Assembly (NCBI GenBank): GCA_001599915.1
Contig: BCIG01000020.1
Coordinates: 397,416-461,415 of the forward strand
From: Symbiotaphrina buchneri
Taxonomy: Eukaryota > Ascomycota > Symbiotaphrinales > Symbiotaphrinaceae
Length of the DNA: 64,000 nt
Direction: 5' to 3'
Shown here: one piece after another, positions 42,923 through 53,831 of the stretch
Layout of the letters: each line of letters begins with the position of its first letter
How positions within the stretch are numbered: position 1 is the first letter of the stretch
Notes under the pieces: model-generated
What the model was told of the DNA's origin: nothing
What the model saw: only the letters and a program-made list of their open reading frames with translations
Database searches by the model: none
Made by a program: the position numbers and the translations under genes

Positions 42923-45883
42923 ATGGAGCGCCCCGACCCTCAGTCTTCCAGCCGTGAGACGTCCGAGTCTGGCCCTGCCGCAGTCACAGCGGCAGACCAT
43001 CCTACACCACCAGCGACGGACATGCATGTCGAGACAGTCGGAAGTGATGAGGTGGTCAGACAAGATCTTGATGACCTTGAAGGACTGGCGCAACACCATC
43101 CAAGCTACCCATATCTTTCAAACGACCGGCCTGTGTCTCCAGAGGCGCCCCCGCAACCGTCTCTAGGTAACGGTGATGACGAAGAACCAGCAGTGGCTCA
43201 TTCTTTCCACCGAACAACCAGCCTTCCCTCCACTTTCAAACGCCCAGCGTTGGAGTACGAAAAGATGGGCGGAGACGGGGTGTGCAGGCTGCACAAATTC
43301 TCTTTGTACGAAACTGCAACAAGGTATTATATGGTCGGCGGGGATACCTTGGATAGCCGCTTCCGCATAATCAAGATTGATCGGACCGTTGAACCAGGTT
43401 CTCTGAGCATCGACGATGATGGGATTGTTTACAACAAGAAGGAGATGAACCAGATTCTCAATGCAATTGACGATGGCAACAAGAGCACCGGAGGCATGAA
43501 GCTGAAGTGCAGTACGTGGGGCTTGCTAGGCTTCATACGCTTCACGGGGCCTTACTACATGCTGCTCATTACGAAGCGCAGCCAGGTCGCCATGATCGGG
43601 GGTCATTACGTGTACCAAGTGGACGGGACAGAGCTCGTGCCATTGACTACAGCATCGCAAAGCCGTCTGAAAGGGGAGCGTAATCCGGAGGAGGCTCGAT
43701 TTCTAGGCATACTCAACAACCTTGATCTCACCAGATCGTTCTATTTCAGTTATTCTTATAACATCACTAGGACTCTGCAATACAACATGATGCGAGAGCG
43801 TCGAAATCTCAATTCTGATGCCGGTCATCTCGGTCAACCCGATCTCAATGATATGTTCGTGTGGAATCATTATCTACTGGAACCCGCAGTGACAGCCTTG
43901 AAAAATACCTATGACTGGTGTTTACCTGTTATTCATGGCTTCATTGATCAAGCTACCTTATCCATATTTGGAAGAGCCGTCTATATCACAATCATTGCAA
44001 GAAGATCGAGGTTCTTTGCGGGGGCACGCTTCCTTAAGCGCGGCGCAAACGATCTCGGATACGTTGCAAACGACGTTGAGACGGAGCAGATCGTATCTGA
44101 GATGATGACCACATCGTTTCATGCTCCTGGGCCTAAGCTTTTTGCAAATCCCAATTACACTTCTTATGTGCAACACCGTGGCAGCATCCCTTTGTATTGG
44201 ACTCAGGACAACACAGGTGTGACTCCCAAACCTCCAATCGAGTTAAATCTGGTCGATCCATTTTACGGTGCAGCGGCTCTTCACTTCGACAACCTCTTTG
44301 AACGTTATGGTGCACCCATTTACGTCTTGAATCTTGTCAAGTCAAGGGAACGTACACCGCGGGAGTCTAAGCTCTTGAAGGAATATACGAATGCTGTCAC
44401 TTATCTCAATCAATTCCTTCCAGAAGGTAAGAAGATCATATACAAAGCCTGGGATATGAGTCGTGCGTCTAAGAGCCGTGATCAAGATGTAATTGGGACA
44501 TTGGAAGCCATCGCCGAAGACGTGCTGCAAACCACAGGCTTCTTTCAAAACGGTGATGATAGTAGCACAGCTCCGCGCACCCAAAACGGAGTGGCACGCA
44601 CCAATTGCATTGATTGCCTGGATCGTACCAACGCAGCTCAATTTGTCATTGGAAAGCAGGCGCTTGGTCACCAGCTCCATGCCATGGGTATCATCGGCGA
44701 TACCTCTATCGACTATGACTCGGACGCCGTCAATCTGTTCACACATATGTTCCACGATCACGGTGACACCATCGCCATCCAGTACGGAGGCTCACATCTA
44801 GTGAATACCATGGAGACCTACAGGAAAATCAATCAGTGGACGAGCCATTCGAGGGATATGGTCGAAAGCTTCAAAAGATATTACAATAATTCCTTTCTGG
44901 ATGGCCAACGCCAAGAAGCGTACAACCTCTTCCTGGGCAACTACATCTTTGCCCAAGGCCAGCCGATGCTTTGGGACTTAGCCACAGATTATTACCTACA
45001 TCACGCGGATCCAAGAGCTTGGTCCGAGAAACGTCGCCGAGACTACATCAAGTGGTTCACCCCGCAATTCCTCGAGGCGAGAAATATGCCTGCCCTGGTC
45101 CAGCCTTCGCCCCGGAAAGTGGAGGATTACGATGATTATTGGCTCGAATACTATCGCCCACTAGCGGTCTCGTCCTTTCTGAAAATCTTCTCTTTTCGCA
45201 TGAACTCAACTCTGCGCTACATTCCTGTCAAGTCCACGCAGGACGGCCGATATGATCTAAGCCCCTTCAAAGCGCGGGTGGAGGTCGATCAGGACGTCAC
45301 GGAGAAACGGAAAATACGCAAAGAGGTGACCATCAGCGATGCGTTGAATGAGAAGGCTGATGATGCTTCGTCTCACACAACCTTCAACGAGAAGTCTGCT
45401 GATCCTATCTTCACGCCAGTTACGCAGCAGCCATCACCCATGCGTTACAGGAGCATAAAAGAGCCCAAAGCAGCCGGCGTGACTTCCCACCCAAAGGAGA
45501 CTCCGCCAACAGATAAGGTGCTTGCCGCTCAGTGGGCTTTGCAGCAGCTAACGAAGAAGTCTTTGAACCCCTCCGTCACTGAGGCAGAGGCGCGCGAATA
45601 CAAGAGATATATCAGTCATCCTCTCAATCTCCCGTTGGTGACATCGACAGACGAGCCACCTGACGCAGATATGGTATTTGTCGACTTTGTCAACAGTCAT
45701 TCTGCAGAGGCGCTTGATATGGGCCCAACTGAGGAGGAAATCGAGGAATACGAGGATTTCCTCACTGTTTCCGATGCGCCTTTGGCGGTGTCCGAATCTG
45801 ACGCTCCTAAGCCGAGGTATAAAGCTTACCACAAGTGGCTGAGGGGGAAATCTCTGTTCAAGCAACAGATTCTCGACACTTGA
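42923..45883 (+). CDS. FIG4: Polyphosphoinositide phosphatase FIG4 (SAC domain)
   Basis: Removes the 5-phosphate of PtdIns(3,5)P2 and works with Fab1 and Vac14 at the vacuole membrane. It is a single exon of 986 residues. The SAC domain begins near residue 125 with LYETATRYYMVGGDTLDSRF and continues LLGFIRFTGPYYMLLITKRS. The catalytic CX5R motif lies in RTNCIDCLDRTNAAQFVIGK near residue 562. A conserved SAC end follows, GDTIAIQYGGSHLVNTMETY, and a fungal C-terminal extension includes DYDDYWLEYYRPLAVSSF. The N-terminal 60 residues are Ser/Pro-rich and unconserved. The large intron-free gene contrasts with its intron-rich neighbours. Confidence 0.95.
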   Translation: MERPDPQSSSRETSESGPAAVTAADHPTPPATDMHVETVGSDEVVRQDLDDLEGLAQHHPSYPYLSNDRPVSPEAPPQPSLGNGDDEEPAVAHSFHRTTSLPSTFKRPALEYEKMGGDGVCRLHKFSLYETATRYYMVGGDTLDSRFRIIKIDRTVEPGSLSIDDDGIVYNKKEMNQILNAIDDGNKSTGGMKLKCSTWGLLGFIRFTGPYYMLLITKRSQVAMIGGHYVYQVDGTELVPLTTASQSRLKGERNPEEARFLGILNNLDLTRSFYFSYSYNITRTLQYNMMRERRNLNSDAGHLGQPDLNDMFVWNHYLLEPAVTALKNTYDWCLPVIHGFIDQATLSIFGRAVYITIIARRSRFFAGARFLKRGANDLGYVANDVETEQIVSEMMTTSFHAPGPKLFANPNYTSYVQHRGSIPLYWTQDNTGVTPKPPIELNLVDPFYGAAALHFDNLFERYGAPIYVLNLVKSRERTPRESKLLKEYTNAVTYLNQFLPEGKKIIYKAWDMSRASKSRDQDVIGTLEAIAEDVLQTTGFFQNGDDSSTAPRTQNGVARTNCIDCLDRTNAAQFVIGKQALGHQLHAMGIIGDTSIDYDSDAVNLFTHMFHDHGDTIAIQYGGSHLVNTMETYRKINQWTSHSRDMVESFKRYYNNSFLDGQRQEAYNLFLGNYIFAQGQPMLWDLATDYYLHHADPRAWSEKRRRDYIKWFTPQFLEARNMPALVQPSPRKVEDYDDYWLEYYRPLAVSSFLKIFSFRMNSTLRYIPVKSTQDGRYDLSPFKARVEVDQDVTEKRKIRKEVTISDALNEKADDASSHTTFNEKSADPIFTPVTQQPSPMRYRSIKEPKAAGVTSHPKETPPTDKVLAAQWALQQLTKKSLNPSVTEAEAREYKRYISHPLNLPLVTSTDEPPDADMVFVDFVNSHSAEALDMGPTEEEIEEYEDFLTVSDAPLAVSESDAPKPRYKAYHKWLRGKSLFKQQILDT

Positions 45884-45963
45884 GTTTAGGCCTGTGGGGA
45901 CAAACCAGCAATATGTGTTGGTCATTGAGCAGCTTACAACATCTGGGAGTACAACCCGTTTGC

Positions 45964-47807
45964 TCATGATGTCAGAAGTGGTCGGATCGTATCATCTGCC
46001 TTCTCCAAGGCGTGACACTCGGCTTCGAAGTCGACGACATTTTCCACTGAAGCTCTTAAGAGCTTCGACACTTTCTGTAACGCAGCCTTTACAGCATCCG
46101 ACTCGGGATTGGTCTCTGTGTCTCGCGTAATGTTGCACCAGCAGAGGCAGATTCCACGCAGTATCTCGCCGCGGTAGAATGCTATACGAGGCCAATCCGT
46201 CAGGATGATGGTTTGCAGGGTTTCCGCGGCTCCGACAAGGAGGGAAGGGCAGGCCGAACCAAAGGGGTCTGCAAGGATGTCCGAGAGTAAGGGGATGAGA
46301 TCCTTTGACAATGTTAACTTAATCGCGCCACAGAGCAGATAGACTTACCTTCAAGTGCCTGGTAGACCAGATACCCATTTCTTGGACTAGGCTAGAGACT
46401 TGTCGGACCTGAAGCTCCACAATGTTCGCATATTCTCGACAGTGAAAATAGCCTTGAAGTATCCCCTTGCGCATGATTTGGTCCAGTAAACGCATCCTCT
46501 CCCTCCGCCCTTCCTCGCCCGCGAACCTCGCTCGCACAAGCGCGATCAAGGCAGGGTATGCCACATTGAGCAAGCGGATTGACTGGTCCTCAGGGGTCAA
46601 GGACGGTAGATAGGTCAGACAAGGCATGGCGGCATCCGTCATGACCTCTCCCAGGCCTGTTCTGATCAGGAGGGAAGGCGGAGTCAAGTTGACTAGGACC
46701 ATTAAAAGCTCGCATCCTTTAGCCTTGTATTCTGGCGTTTCGTCATCGAGCACGGTAAGCAGTGGTGGGATCAAAAGATGCCAATTAGCCTCAAGCATGG
46801 TTGTCTGGCCTCTTCTTAGCGTGGGAGGAAAGTACAATGATGGACATACCCACATCAACATGTCCTAGGACCCATCGCAGTAGCGTGACAGCGTAGACTT
46901 CTGTGACCTTCCAAGGCTTGAGCTCTTTCTCGACTCCGAAGAGATCCTGACTACTCGGCATGGGATTCATCGCCTTCCGGCCCTGCGCCGTGATAGCAGG
47001 GTTCTTGACCTTAGAAAATAGCGGTTTAAGATCGTTCTTCAAGATGTGCTCGATGAAAGGTGTGAATCCCCCAGGAATGTCATCTTGTACTCCTTCGAGC
47101 AGTCGTGATGCTCCAGCTGCACAATATGAGCTCGTCCACGGGTCACGTTCATCAGTGTAAGCGGCTACGCTTTTCAATACCGTGGCATAGCCAGCGTGCA
47201 ATCCCAAGGGCGAGAGCTGGTCCAGTTGAGCGAGCGTAGCAATACCAACGCTGCCCAAAAGACGGAATTTGCGAATGTTCTTAGAGTTCTGGCTTTCGGA
47301 TCCGTAATCTGTAGATGTTACCCAAAGGTATTCGCATACGACGTAGAAAGAGTTTTAAGGAAACACCGGCGACAGATGGGCCAGAGTAACTAAATTCAAG
47401 TAGAATAAAAAATTTCTTACCTTCTTCCACTGACTCCAGGAATGGGCGCTGGGAAGCTGTGGGCAGGATCAAGCGTGCCAACCAGTCATACAGTGCACCA
47501 ACGATGGCCCTATCCTCGCTGCTTTCCACGACGATGGAATCAGCGGTCAAACAAACAGAAACGATGGTCACATTCTCCAGATCCTTCTGCCCTATTAGCC
47601 ACTGCGCAGGCAAAACTCTTGGTTGTATATTCATCTTACCTTTTTCACGTTTTCACTCTTTCCAAAGCCGATTTCGTGCTGCAAGGTGGCCAGGTTAACC
47701 TCTGCCGGCACCCTCTCCACCAATACTTTGGCTTGGTTCAAGAACTGTCCCTCTGACGACGCACCAATATCCAGCTGCCGCAGTGCAATCCGCAAGCCTT
47801 CCAACAT
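45964..47807 (-). CDS. TTI2: TTT complex subunit TTI2
   Basis: Tel2-Tti1-Tti2 complex subunit, a co-chaperone for PIKK kinases such as TOR, ATM and ATR. Five exons, 47640-47807, 47421-47586, 46850-47308, 46349-46809 and 45964-46302, give 530 residues. The HEAT-like fold is recognised by FTPFIEHILKNDLKPLFSKV, the VTEVYAVTLLRWVLGHVDVG block, LLIPPLLTVLDDETPEYKAK and GCELLMVLVNLTPPSLL. Intron 3 is only 40 nt (46810-46849), the shortest in this window. Its acceptor AAGAGAG/GC is needed to read GQTTMLEANWHLLIPPLL. Intron 2 is 112 nt. The start is uncertain: MLEGLRIALRQ at 47807 is the first ATG in frame, and twelve more open codons precede it. Confidence 0.87.
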
Positions 47808-48126
47808 GTTTGTGGCCAGGCATAGCGGAGTGTTGAGTTCCAAGGAGGGAATGCTGAAGCCCTCGTCGTGTAGTCCCCGCTAGAGCCTGTCGTCTGGACA
47901 TCCGACGTTGGGCAATGGTGGGGCAGCTGATGTTACCCGGCGCGCATCTCTATATTATCCATAGTTGACCTATAATAATGACTCTACAGATTCACGCAGA
48001 AAATTACGTCTAGTTGCCGTGTTAAGGATGTTCTATATCAACTTTTCATTATTTCTTATTCCAAAACCGATATGCAAATGGGTATCGTTGTGCTTTTACC
48101 AGCCCTCTACGCCCAATGACATGCAA

Positions 48127-50067
48127 TTACTTTCCCTCGCCCTCCTTCCACTTTTTGACCTCCTCCACCACAGCCGCAGGATCAGATTCCCCCGGATTCC
48201 TCAGCTGCCATGCCACCACCATATCAAGAGCCTCCTTCATCCAGGGTCCCGGTTTTGAATCAAGCGCCTGCGCCAGTTTCTTCCCATCTAAGAGCGGTTT
48301 TAAAGCACATACATCGAGAAGGCCGAGGTCTTTGATATGCGATAAGAAAATCGCGTAGCCCGCAGTCAGTTCATGATGTCCTAAATCTGTCAGATGAGAA
48401 TAATTGTTCGTACCGGCATGGAAGGCCAAAAACATACCATGACCAGAGGTACGAGCCCTGGAGACCTCAACTAGCAGCGCAAGGACTACATACGACCGCC
48501 AGTTGACATCCCACCGTCGGATAGTCATGCCTAGAGTATCCCGGGCTGCGAGACGGCTCAGTCTAGGGTCGGCCACTTCAGACCTTTTGGCTTCAACAAC
48601 GGCATTCTTGGTGTCCACAACCTCTTTCCAATGATTGAAAGCTCCAGCAATCACGCTGAAGAGCTTGTTTGGCGCCCTTATGCCCTCCCGAGCTATGATG
48701 GCAGCGACGGGTGGAGATGCTTTACCTTCAGCATTAGGAGGTGGCGGAAGAGGGGTCCTCGCCCATGGTACCAGAGCAGCCAGGTTCCAAGACACATAGG
48801 CTGATTCTGAATCTATAATTAACATCTCTTTGATCTGGCTGTCCACCGAGTTGACAGATCGTAGCAAATCGTGAAGGTAGCCATACGCCCCCTTCCAGGA
48901 CGTGAGATCAGGTTCGTAGTTGATAGGAGCTGTTGGATCTGCAAAAATTGTAGTGTAGAGGCTCAAAGTGTCAATTAGTTCCAGGGCATAGTGCGGGTCG
49001 GGTCCTCGCAGCGCCTTCTCAATTTCTGTCCCCACTCTTTCGCGGCTGATCTTCGCCCGGAGAGCTTTCTGAATGGACCGGTTCTTCATGGCTTCCGCCG
49101 CCTCGGGATCAAGGCGATATCCAAATCTACTAGCGAACCTAATGAGCCTCAAGACTCGCAGCGGATCGTCCTTGAACGTTTGGTATGGCTCTAGTGGTGT
49201 TCGGATGATTCCTTCATGAAGGTCACGCAATCCTGTCCCTGTAAAATCCTCGACTGAAGAAGTGTGCAGATTATAGAACAGTGCGTTCAGAGTCGCGTCG
49301 CGTCGAAGAGCATCTTCTTCCGCAGTGCCGAATTCCATTTGCGGCGTTCGACTGTCGTCCGTATAACTTTCTTTCCGAAGATTGACCAGGTCAAGGTCCA
49401 GACCGAAGAGTTTGGTCGTGACGGTCTCTAGATGCTTTGATTTCTCCGGGTTCTTTTCGATTTTATGCAACCCACCCAGGGCCTTCTTAGTTGACTGCGT
49501 CCCTGCCTCAACAGAGCCTTCAGGTAGCTGGTATTTCTCCAAGTTTCCAGGGATGTCGAGGTAATCCTTCAGCTTCATTCCGAAATCATGGCCTGTCATC
49601 TTGTTGATTCCGACGTCAATGTCATGACTTGCCAGACCGAGTAGTTTGTCTCGGACCCAGCCACCAGTGAAACGGAGCACAAGCGGAGCGTTCTGTAGAT
49701 GCTCATCATGGGCCGAATGGGCGGCAGCTTGGGGCTCCTTGTCGATGTACTCGGCCACATCAAGCAGTAACTTCCGCAGCAGTTCCTCAACAGGTGTTAA
49801 AGAGATGTGATGCTTTGCTGGCTCCGTTTGCCCGGACATTGCAGCCGCTTGCCCCATGGCCGAGCTGCAGGAACGGGCCACTGGATTTAATCTGCGATAC
49901 TTTGGTTCAGGAAGGTCAATGAAGGCGGATGAGCTGCGCCGAACGGACATTAAAAGAAATAGACTAGGATTCCATGGAACGTCAACGGCGCGAACTGCAA
50001 GCTTGTGCTCCGAGCTCAGATAGCGCAGCCCACTGCTCCACAAAGTATGCCTTCTACCGGCGAACAT
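48127..50067 (-). CDS. CCA1: CCA tRNA nucleotidyltransferase
   Basis: Adds the 3' CCA end to tRNAs in cytosol, nucleus and mitochondria. It is a single exon of 646 residues. The class II nucleotidyltransferase signature is RFTGGWVRDKLLGLASHDID near residue 132, with the catalytic D-x-D in DIDV. Further motifs are RRDATLNALFYN and the ATP-binding-region DPLRVLRLIRFASRFGY. In-frame methionines at 1, 40, 71 and 77 precede the conserved domain. The first 70 residues are rich in Arg, Ser and Leu with few acidic residues, as in a mitochondrial presequence. In yeast CCA1, alternative starts give the mitochondrial and cytosolic forms; the same is likely here. The coding region lies upstream of a transposon-like insertion in its promoter interval. 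Confidence 0.95.
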   Translation of the reverse strand: MFAGRRHTLWSSGLRYLSSEHKLAVRAVDVPWNPSLFLLMSVRRSSSAFIDLPEPKYRRLNPVARSCSSAMGQAAAMSGQTEPAKHHISLTPVEELLRKLLLDVAEYIDKEPQAAAHSAHDEHLQNAPLVLRFTGGWVRDKLLGLASHDIDVGINKMTGHDFGMKLKDYLDIPGNLEKYQLPEGSVEAGTQSTKKALGGLHKIEKNPEKSKHLETVTTKLFGLDLDLVNLRKESYTDDSRTPQMEFGTAEEDALRRDATLNALFYNLHTSSVEDFTGTGLRDLHEGIIRTPLEPYQTFKDDPLRVLRLIRFASRFGYRLDPEAAEAMKNRSIQKALRAKISRERVGTEIEKALRGPDPHYALELIDTLSLYTTIFADPTAPINYEPDLTSWKGAYGYLHDLLRSVNSVDSQIKEMLIIDSESAYVSWNLAALVPWARTPLPPPPNAEGKASPPVAAIIAREGIRAPNKLFSVIAGAFNHWKEVVDTKNAVVEAKRSEVADPRLSRLAARDTLGMTIRRWDVNWRSYVVLALLVEVSRARTSGHGMFLAFHAGTNNYSHLTDLGHHELTAGYAIFLSHIKDLGLLDVCALKPLLDGKKLAQALDSKPGPWMKEALDMVVAWQLRNPGESDPAAVVEEVKKWKEGEGK

Positions 50068-51032
50068 CCATGAAGGACAGAAGATAGGTGAGTGCCACGG
50101 TTGGTGTCGATGGTGCGTTGAGTCGGGTCGTCAAATACGAAGCGTAATAACCTGGATGGCTATGATCCATCATCATTTTCCATTGAGTCGTTCAATGACG
50201 GGGATGTCTCTGAGCTGTGAACAAGCTACCGGTACCTGCGCGGGCAAAACCTCATGGACTTTTTGTGCAAGCGAACCTCATCATTTGGACCTCCCTGATA
50301 AGCATCAAACGCGTCATTCCTCTACCAATAACCTGTAAAACCCATCAGTCAAGCCCTTGTTTAAAAGGCCTGGACCTGTTTATCTTTCTGCTATACAGAA
50401 AACCCGAGTTTATAATCAATTCGCGACAAGAGAGTCGGTTTTGTGTTTTGACAGCACCTTAAGGATGATAGGCTTGGCGAGGCAGGGATACAAACGGAGT
50501 AGAGCCTCAAAACGAACTTATTATGGCCATAACACCACTATCAAAGGACCGGAAAGCTCCATTTACATAGGACTGCAAGGTTACATGATTTGTTTTCTGA
50601 TAAGACCATAATTACATAGTCTTAGGAGTGATTTGTAGAGGAATTACACGTTTGGTGCTCTCATGGGAAGGCCTAAATGATGGGGTTCGCTTGCACAAAA
50701 AGTCCATGAGGTTTTGCCTGCGCAGGTAAATGCCGTCCGCCTCACTACGGGGAACCACCCCTTGACTGTCAAGATTAACTGTGCATCATCAACACCGAAC
50801 GAATACCGTATCGTCTGCCAGGCACATCGAGACCGAAATCTCCAAGCATCCGGCACCGCAATTCCATCACCATCTAACATCTGATGATGCAGTATCGGCC
50901 AAGTGCTCCGCCACAGTCCTCTTCCAGATCTGCCATATGATTTTCAACCCACCTTCCTCACTCAACCTTCTGCTTTCGCCGCGCCGCCAATAGGCCCAAA
51001 CCCACTGGACCCGCGTCCATTGCTTGCGTTAC
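50068..51032. promoter_or_regulatory. Divergent interval CCA1 / TRS85
   Basis: This 965-bp interval lies between divergent start codons and is half filled by the inverted-repeat element at 50235-50726. The CCA1-proximal 167 bp and the TRS85-proximal 306 bp remain for host promoter sequence. Confidence 0.5.
50235..50726. mobile_element. MITE-like DNA element, ~91-bp TIRs, TA target
   Basis: Two inverted repeats of about 91 bp, 50235-50325 and 50636-50726, differ at roughly a tenth of positions, mostly transitions. Both begin CCTGCGCRGGCAAAACCTCA at the outer end. The dinucleotide TA borders both ends (50233-50234 and 50727-50728), as left by Tc1/mariner-type transposases. The 310 bp between the arms have no transposase, so the element is non-autonomous. 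Subterminal length and TA duplication suggest a Tc1/mariner or Fot1/pogo relative; the family is not certain. The high arm similarity suggests a fairly recent insertion. Confidence 0.8.
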
Positions 51033-53443
51033 ATGCCATCCGTGGACAATGCCGGTCCTCTCAAACCACCCCCATCCTTCACCTCAGGACCTCACATAAC
51101 CTTGCCGAAGAGGAGATCGCCGCCTACTAGATCTGAATCACCGACAGCATCCGTCACTACATTGCCCTACCGACGCTCCAACCCCTCCCTTTCCTCTATA
51201 TTTGCGTCAACGTCGACCCCGCCTAGTTCGAGGCCGATCTCCCCGAGCAATGTTTCCACTGCGGCGGACAGGGTTGGAACACCGGTGTTTTCCCCGACTG
51301 CATCTGCTGTGCTGTCGCCTTCTGGCTACCACGAACTTACCTCAGAGGACCCGCGGAATCTCATAACCCGGGCATTCGCTCCCTACGTCGCCGTGCATGC
51401 ATCTTCCGATTCACAAGAAATTGCAAGTGAAAAGGGGTTCGACGGAGGCTTACTTGAAATACTTCGCCCCTTTGGAGAGCGCATCCATGGGAAGGTCACA
51501 GTCCGTGATAGTGTAGGAGCTAGTAAGAGTTGGGAAGACTTTAGCATACGGCTCGTTGCCCAAGGGAATGGACTGTCATCACCCGAGAAGAGTCCAAGTC
51601 TGCCGGCGGACACACATGGAGGGCAGCTGGATAGTTCGGGAATGTATGCTCCGCCGACGATAGGCTCTGGGGGCTCCATTGAAGACATCGAGAATCTCGT
51701 GGAACGCCATCTACAATATGCTGAGATGATCTCCCACCAGACTCATGTGGAGGATTACTTGAATCGTGGTCTTCCGGAGAACAGCTATGCGTCTTCTACT
51801 TCCCCTTTCTACACACTATATCTCCGACGCCTTCTATCCGGCCTTCCTCTTAGTCCACACGAAACATTCTCCCATCCGGTGGCATGTGTGATAGCTATAA
51901 GCTCCAGGAATACTTCACCAATTGATACGCTTCGGCAGCTATACAGAGATAGTAGCCAGGGTCCAGACAAGCTGCCGTCATGGGTACATAACGAGTATCT
52001 CCGCTACTATGTGCTCATACACGATGAGGATCGAGACGATATCGCAAAATCTATGACGCTCTTCGAACAGATGAAAAGACATTTTGGACTACATTGTCAT
52101 CTACTTCGGCTCAGAAGTACCAGATGTTTACCCACTGATGATGACAGTGTCAGGCTTCCGGTTTCCGAATGGATTACTGCCGCTGAGGAATTAGCGGAAA
52201 TCGCTAAAAGAGGTCAGGCATATAAGATCCACGCGACGCTAATTGATATAACTGACCAGTCATAGAAAGTTACGATGATGTGGAAGACCACACGCCATGT
52301 CTCTTCGAATCTGATCTCACCGCCATCCGAGCACTACTGAGGGAACTTGTTACTCAGTCAATTCTACCTTTCATGGAACGCAACATTGCTACTTGGAATG
52401 ATCAGATTGCCTCCCGACGGCGGGGCCTGAGCGGCCGCTTCATGTCCTTGTCAAAGCGTTGGACCGGCTTTGGCTCTGGTTCAAGGTCAACAGCAGGGCC
52501 ATCTTCGCCCGCAATGACCGGAAGCACTGGAAACTATGATCCGGTTCAGCAATGCTATCAGCCCGATGCGCCGGAGGCGCTGATGCGGAAGCTAGCTGAC
52601 TACGCATTTATCCTTCGTGATTGGAAACTTGCGCATAGTACTTATGACCTCTTAAGGACCGACTTCAATAATGACAAAGCCTGGAAGTATCTTGCGGGAG
52701 CGAACGAGATGGCAGCTATCAGTGCTTTGCTCGTATCTCCCACCCTCAATGCAAAGACCAGGGCTGAAAATGTGGATCAACTCCTAGAAACAGCATACTA
52801 TTCATATACAACCCGTTGTGCTGCACCGTATAATGCTTTAAGATGTGTCGCTGTTGCGATCGAGCTGTTGAAGCTTAGGGGGAGCTCGGCGGCTGATGAC
52901 GCAGCCAAGTGGGCCATGCGGCTCCTGGAATCAAATATCCTTGGTGATGTCGGTCATGCATTGTTCGATGAACGGACCGCAGCATGCTATCGAGCAAGGA
53001 AAGGAGTGGGATCAGGCAACTGGGGCGGTCGACGGCGTAAATGTGCGGTGTGGCTTCTTCTGGCAACGGAGGCATGGCTCGGACTTCAAAAATACGCCCA
53101 AGCCAGGAAATGTCTGGACGAGTCAGAACGATTATATGATGCCATTCCACATAAGAATGGGCACTTGGCGTTCGATCGCATGGACGCTTTCATTAGCCAG
53201 TTGAAGGAAGACCTGAAAACTGGGACCATGACCGCAGTTGGAGTTGACGTTGGGTCAAATTCCACTCAGGACGACGAGACCTTTGTTGAGGAGGAAAGCG
53301 AGAAGTTGGATGGGCGCGCCCACCGAAAGAGCCTTATAGAACCTCTGGGGAACGCATTTGGTGGGCTGGCGTCCGACGGCCTTGCTACTACAGCTGCTCT
53401 TGAGCTGGATCAGGGGCGACCGCCTGGCGACGACTTTGAGTGA
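51033..53443 (+). CDS. TRS85: TRAPP subunit TRS85 (TRAPPC8)
   Basis: TRAPPIII-specific subunit that directs the Ypt1/Rab1 exchange complex to autophagy and Golgi membranes. Two exons, 51033-52212 and 52266-53443, give 785 residues. A Ser/Pro-rich N terminus of about 90 residues precedes the conserved body: EDPRNLITRAFAPYVAVHAS, FDGGLLEILRPFGERIHGKV, DSVGASKSWEDFSIRLV, ERHLQYAEMISHQTHVEDYL and LPSWVHNEYLRYYVLIHDED. After the intron come ADYAFILRDWKLAHSTYDLL and AWKYLAGANEMAAISALL. The start at 51033 is the first ATG of the frame; an upstream exon cannot be excluded. Confidence 0.93.
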
Positions 53444-53831
53444 CGGTATCTCTTTTCCTTCTTTCCCCGGAGTCTCGAGCATGGGTCGATGCAGCCCTTT
53501 ATTCGCATGTCATGGAGTTTTGGTCAGTTGTAGATAGATACCTTGAAGCTGCTTAAAGCTGTCAGCTGGGGGACTGTAGATAAGGCATAGCAATTTTCAG
53601 GCAGCGAAATTTTCTGACTCTCTTTGCTGGATTAAATGATCTCGACTGCATTGCGCGTCGCGCTGCGCTGCTCTTGGAGAAGGTGAATGTCACATGGGTC
53701 CTGACAAGAGCTCTCGTCTACCTGCAACTCCAGCTCCCCGCGCGTCCTCATAAAAATAATGCTTCGCGACGTAATCGATTATCCCCACACCCACTGCAGC
53801 TCCAAATCCGCGGAGCTGCAAGGTCACCAGG
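53444..53831. other. Intergenic stretch TRS85 to CHMP7-like gene
   Basis: This 388-bp interval separates two tandem plus-strand genes. Nothing else is recognised. Confidence 0.5.
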
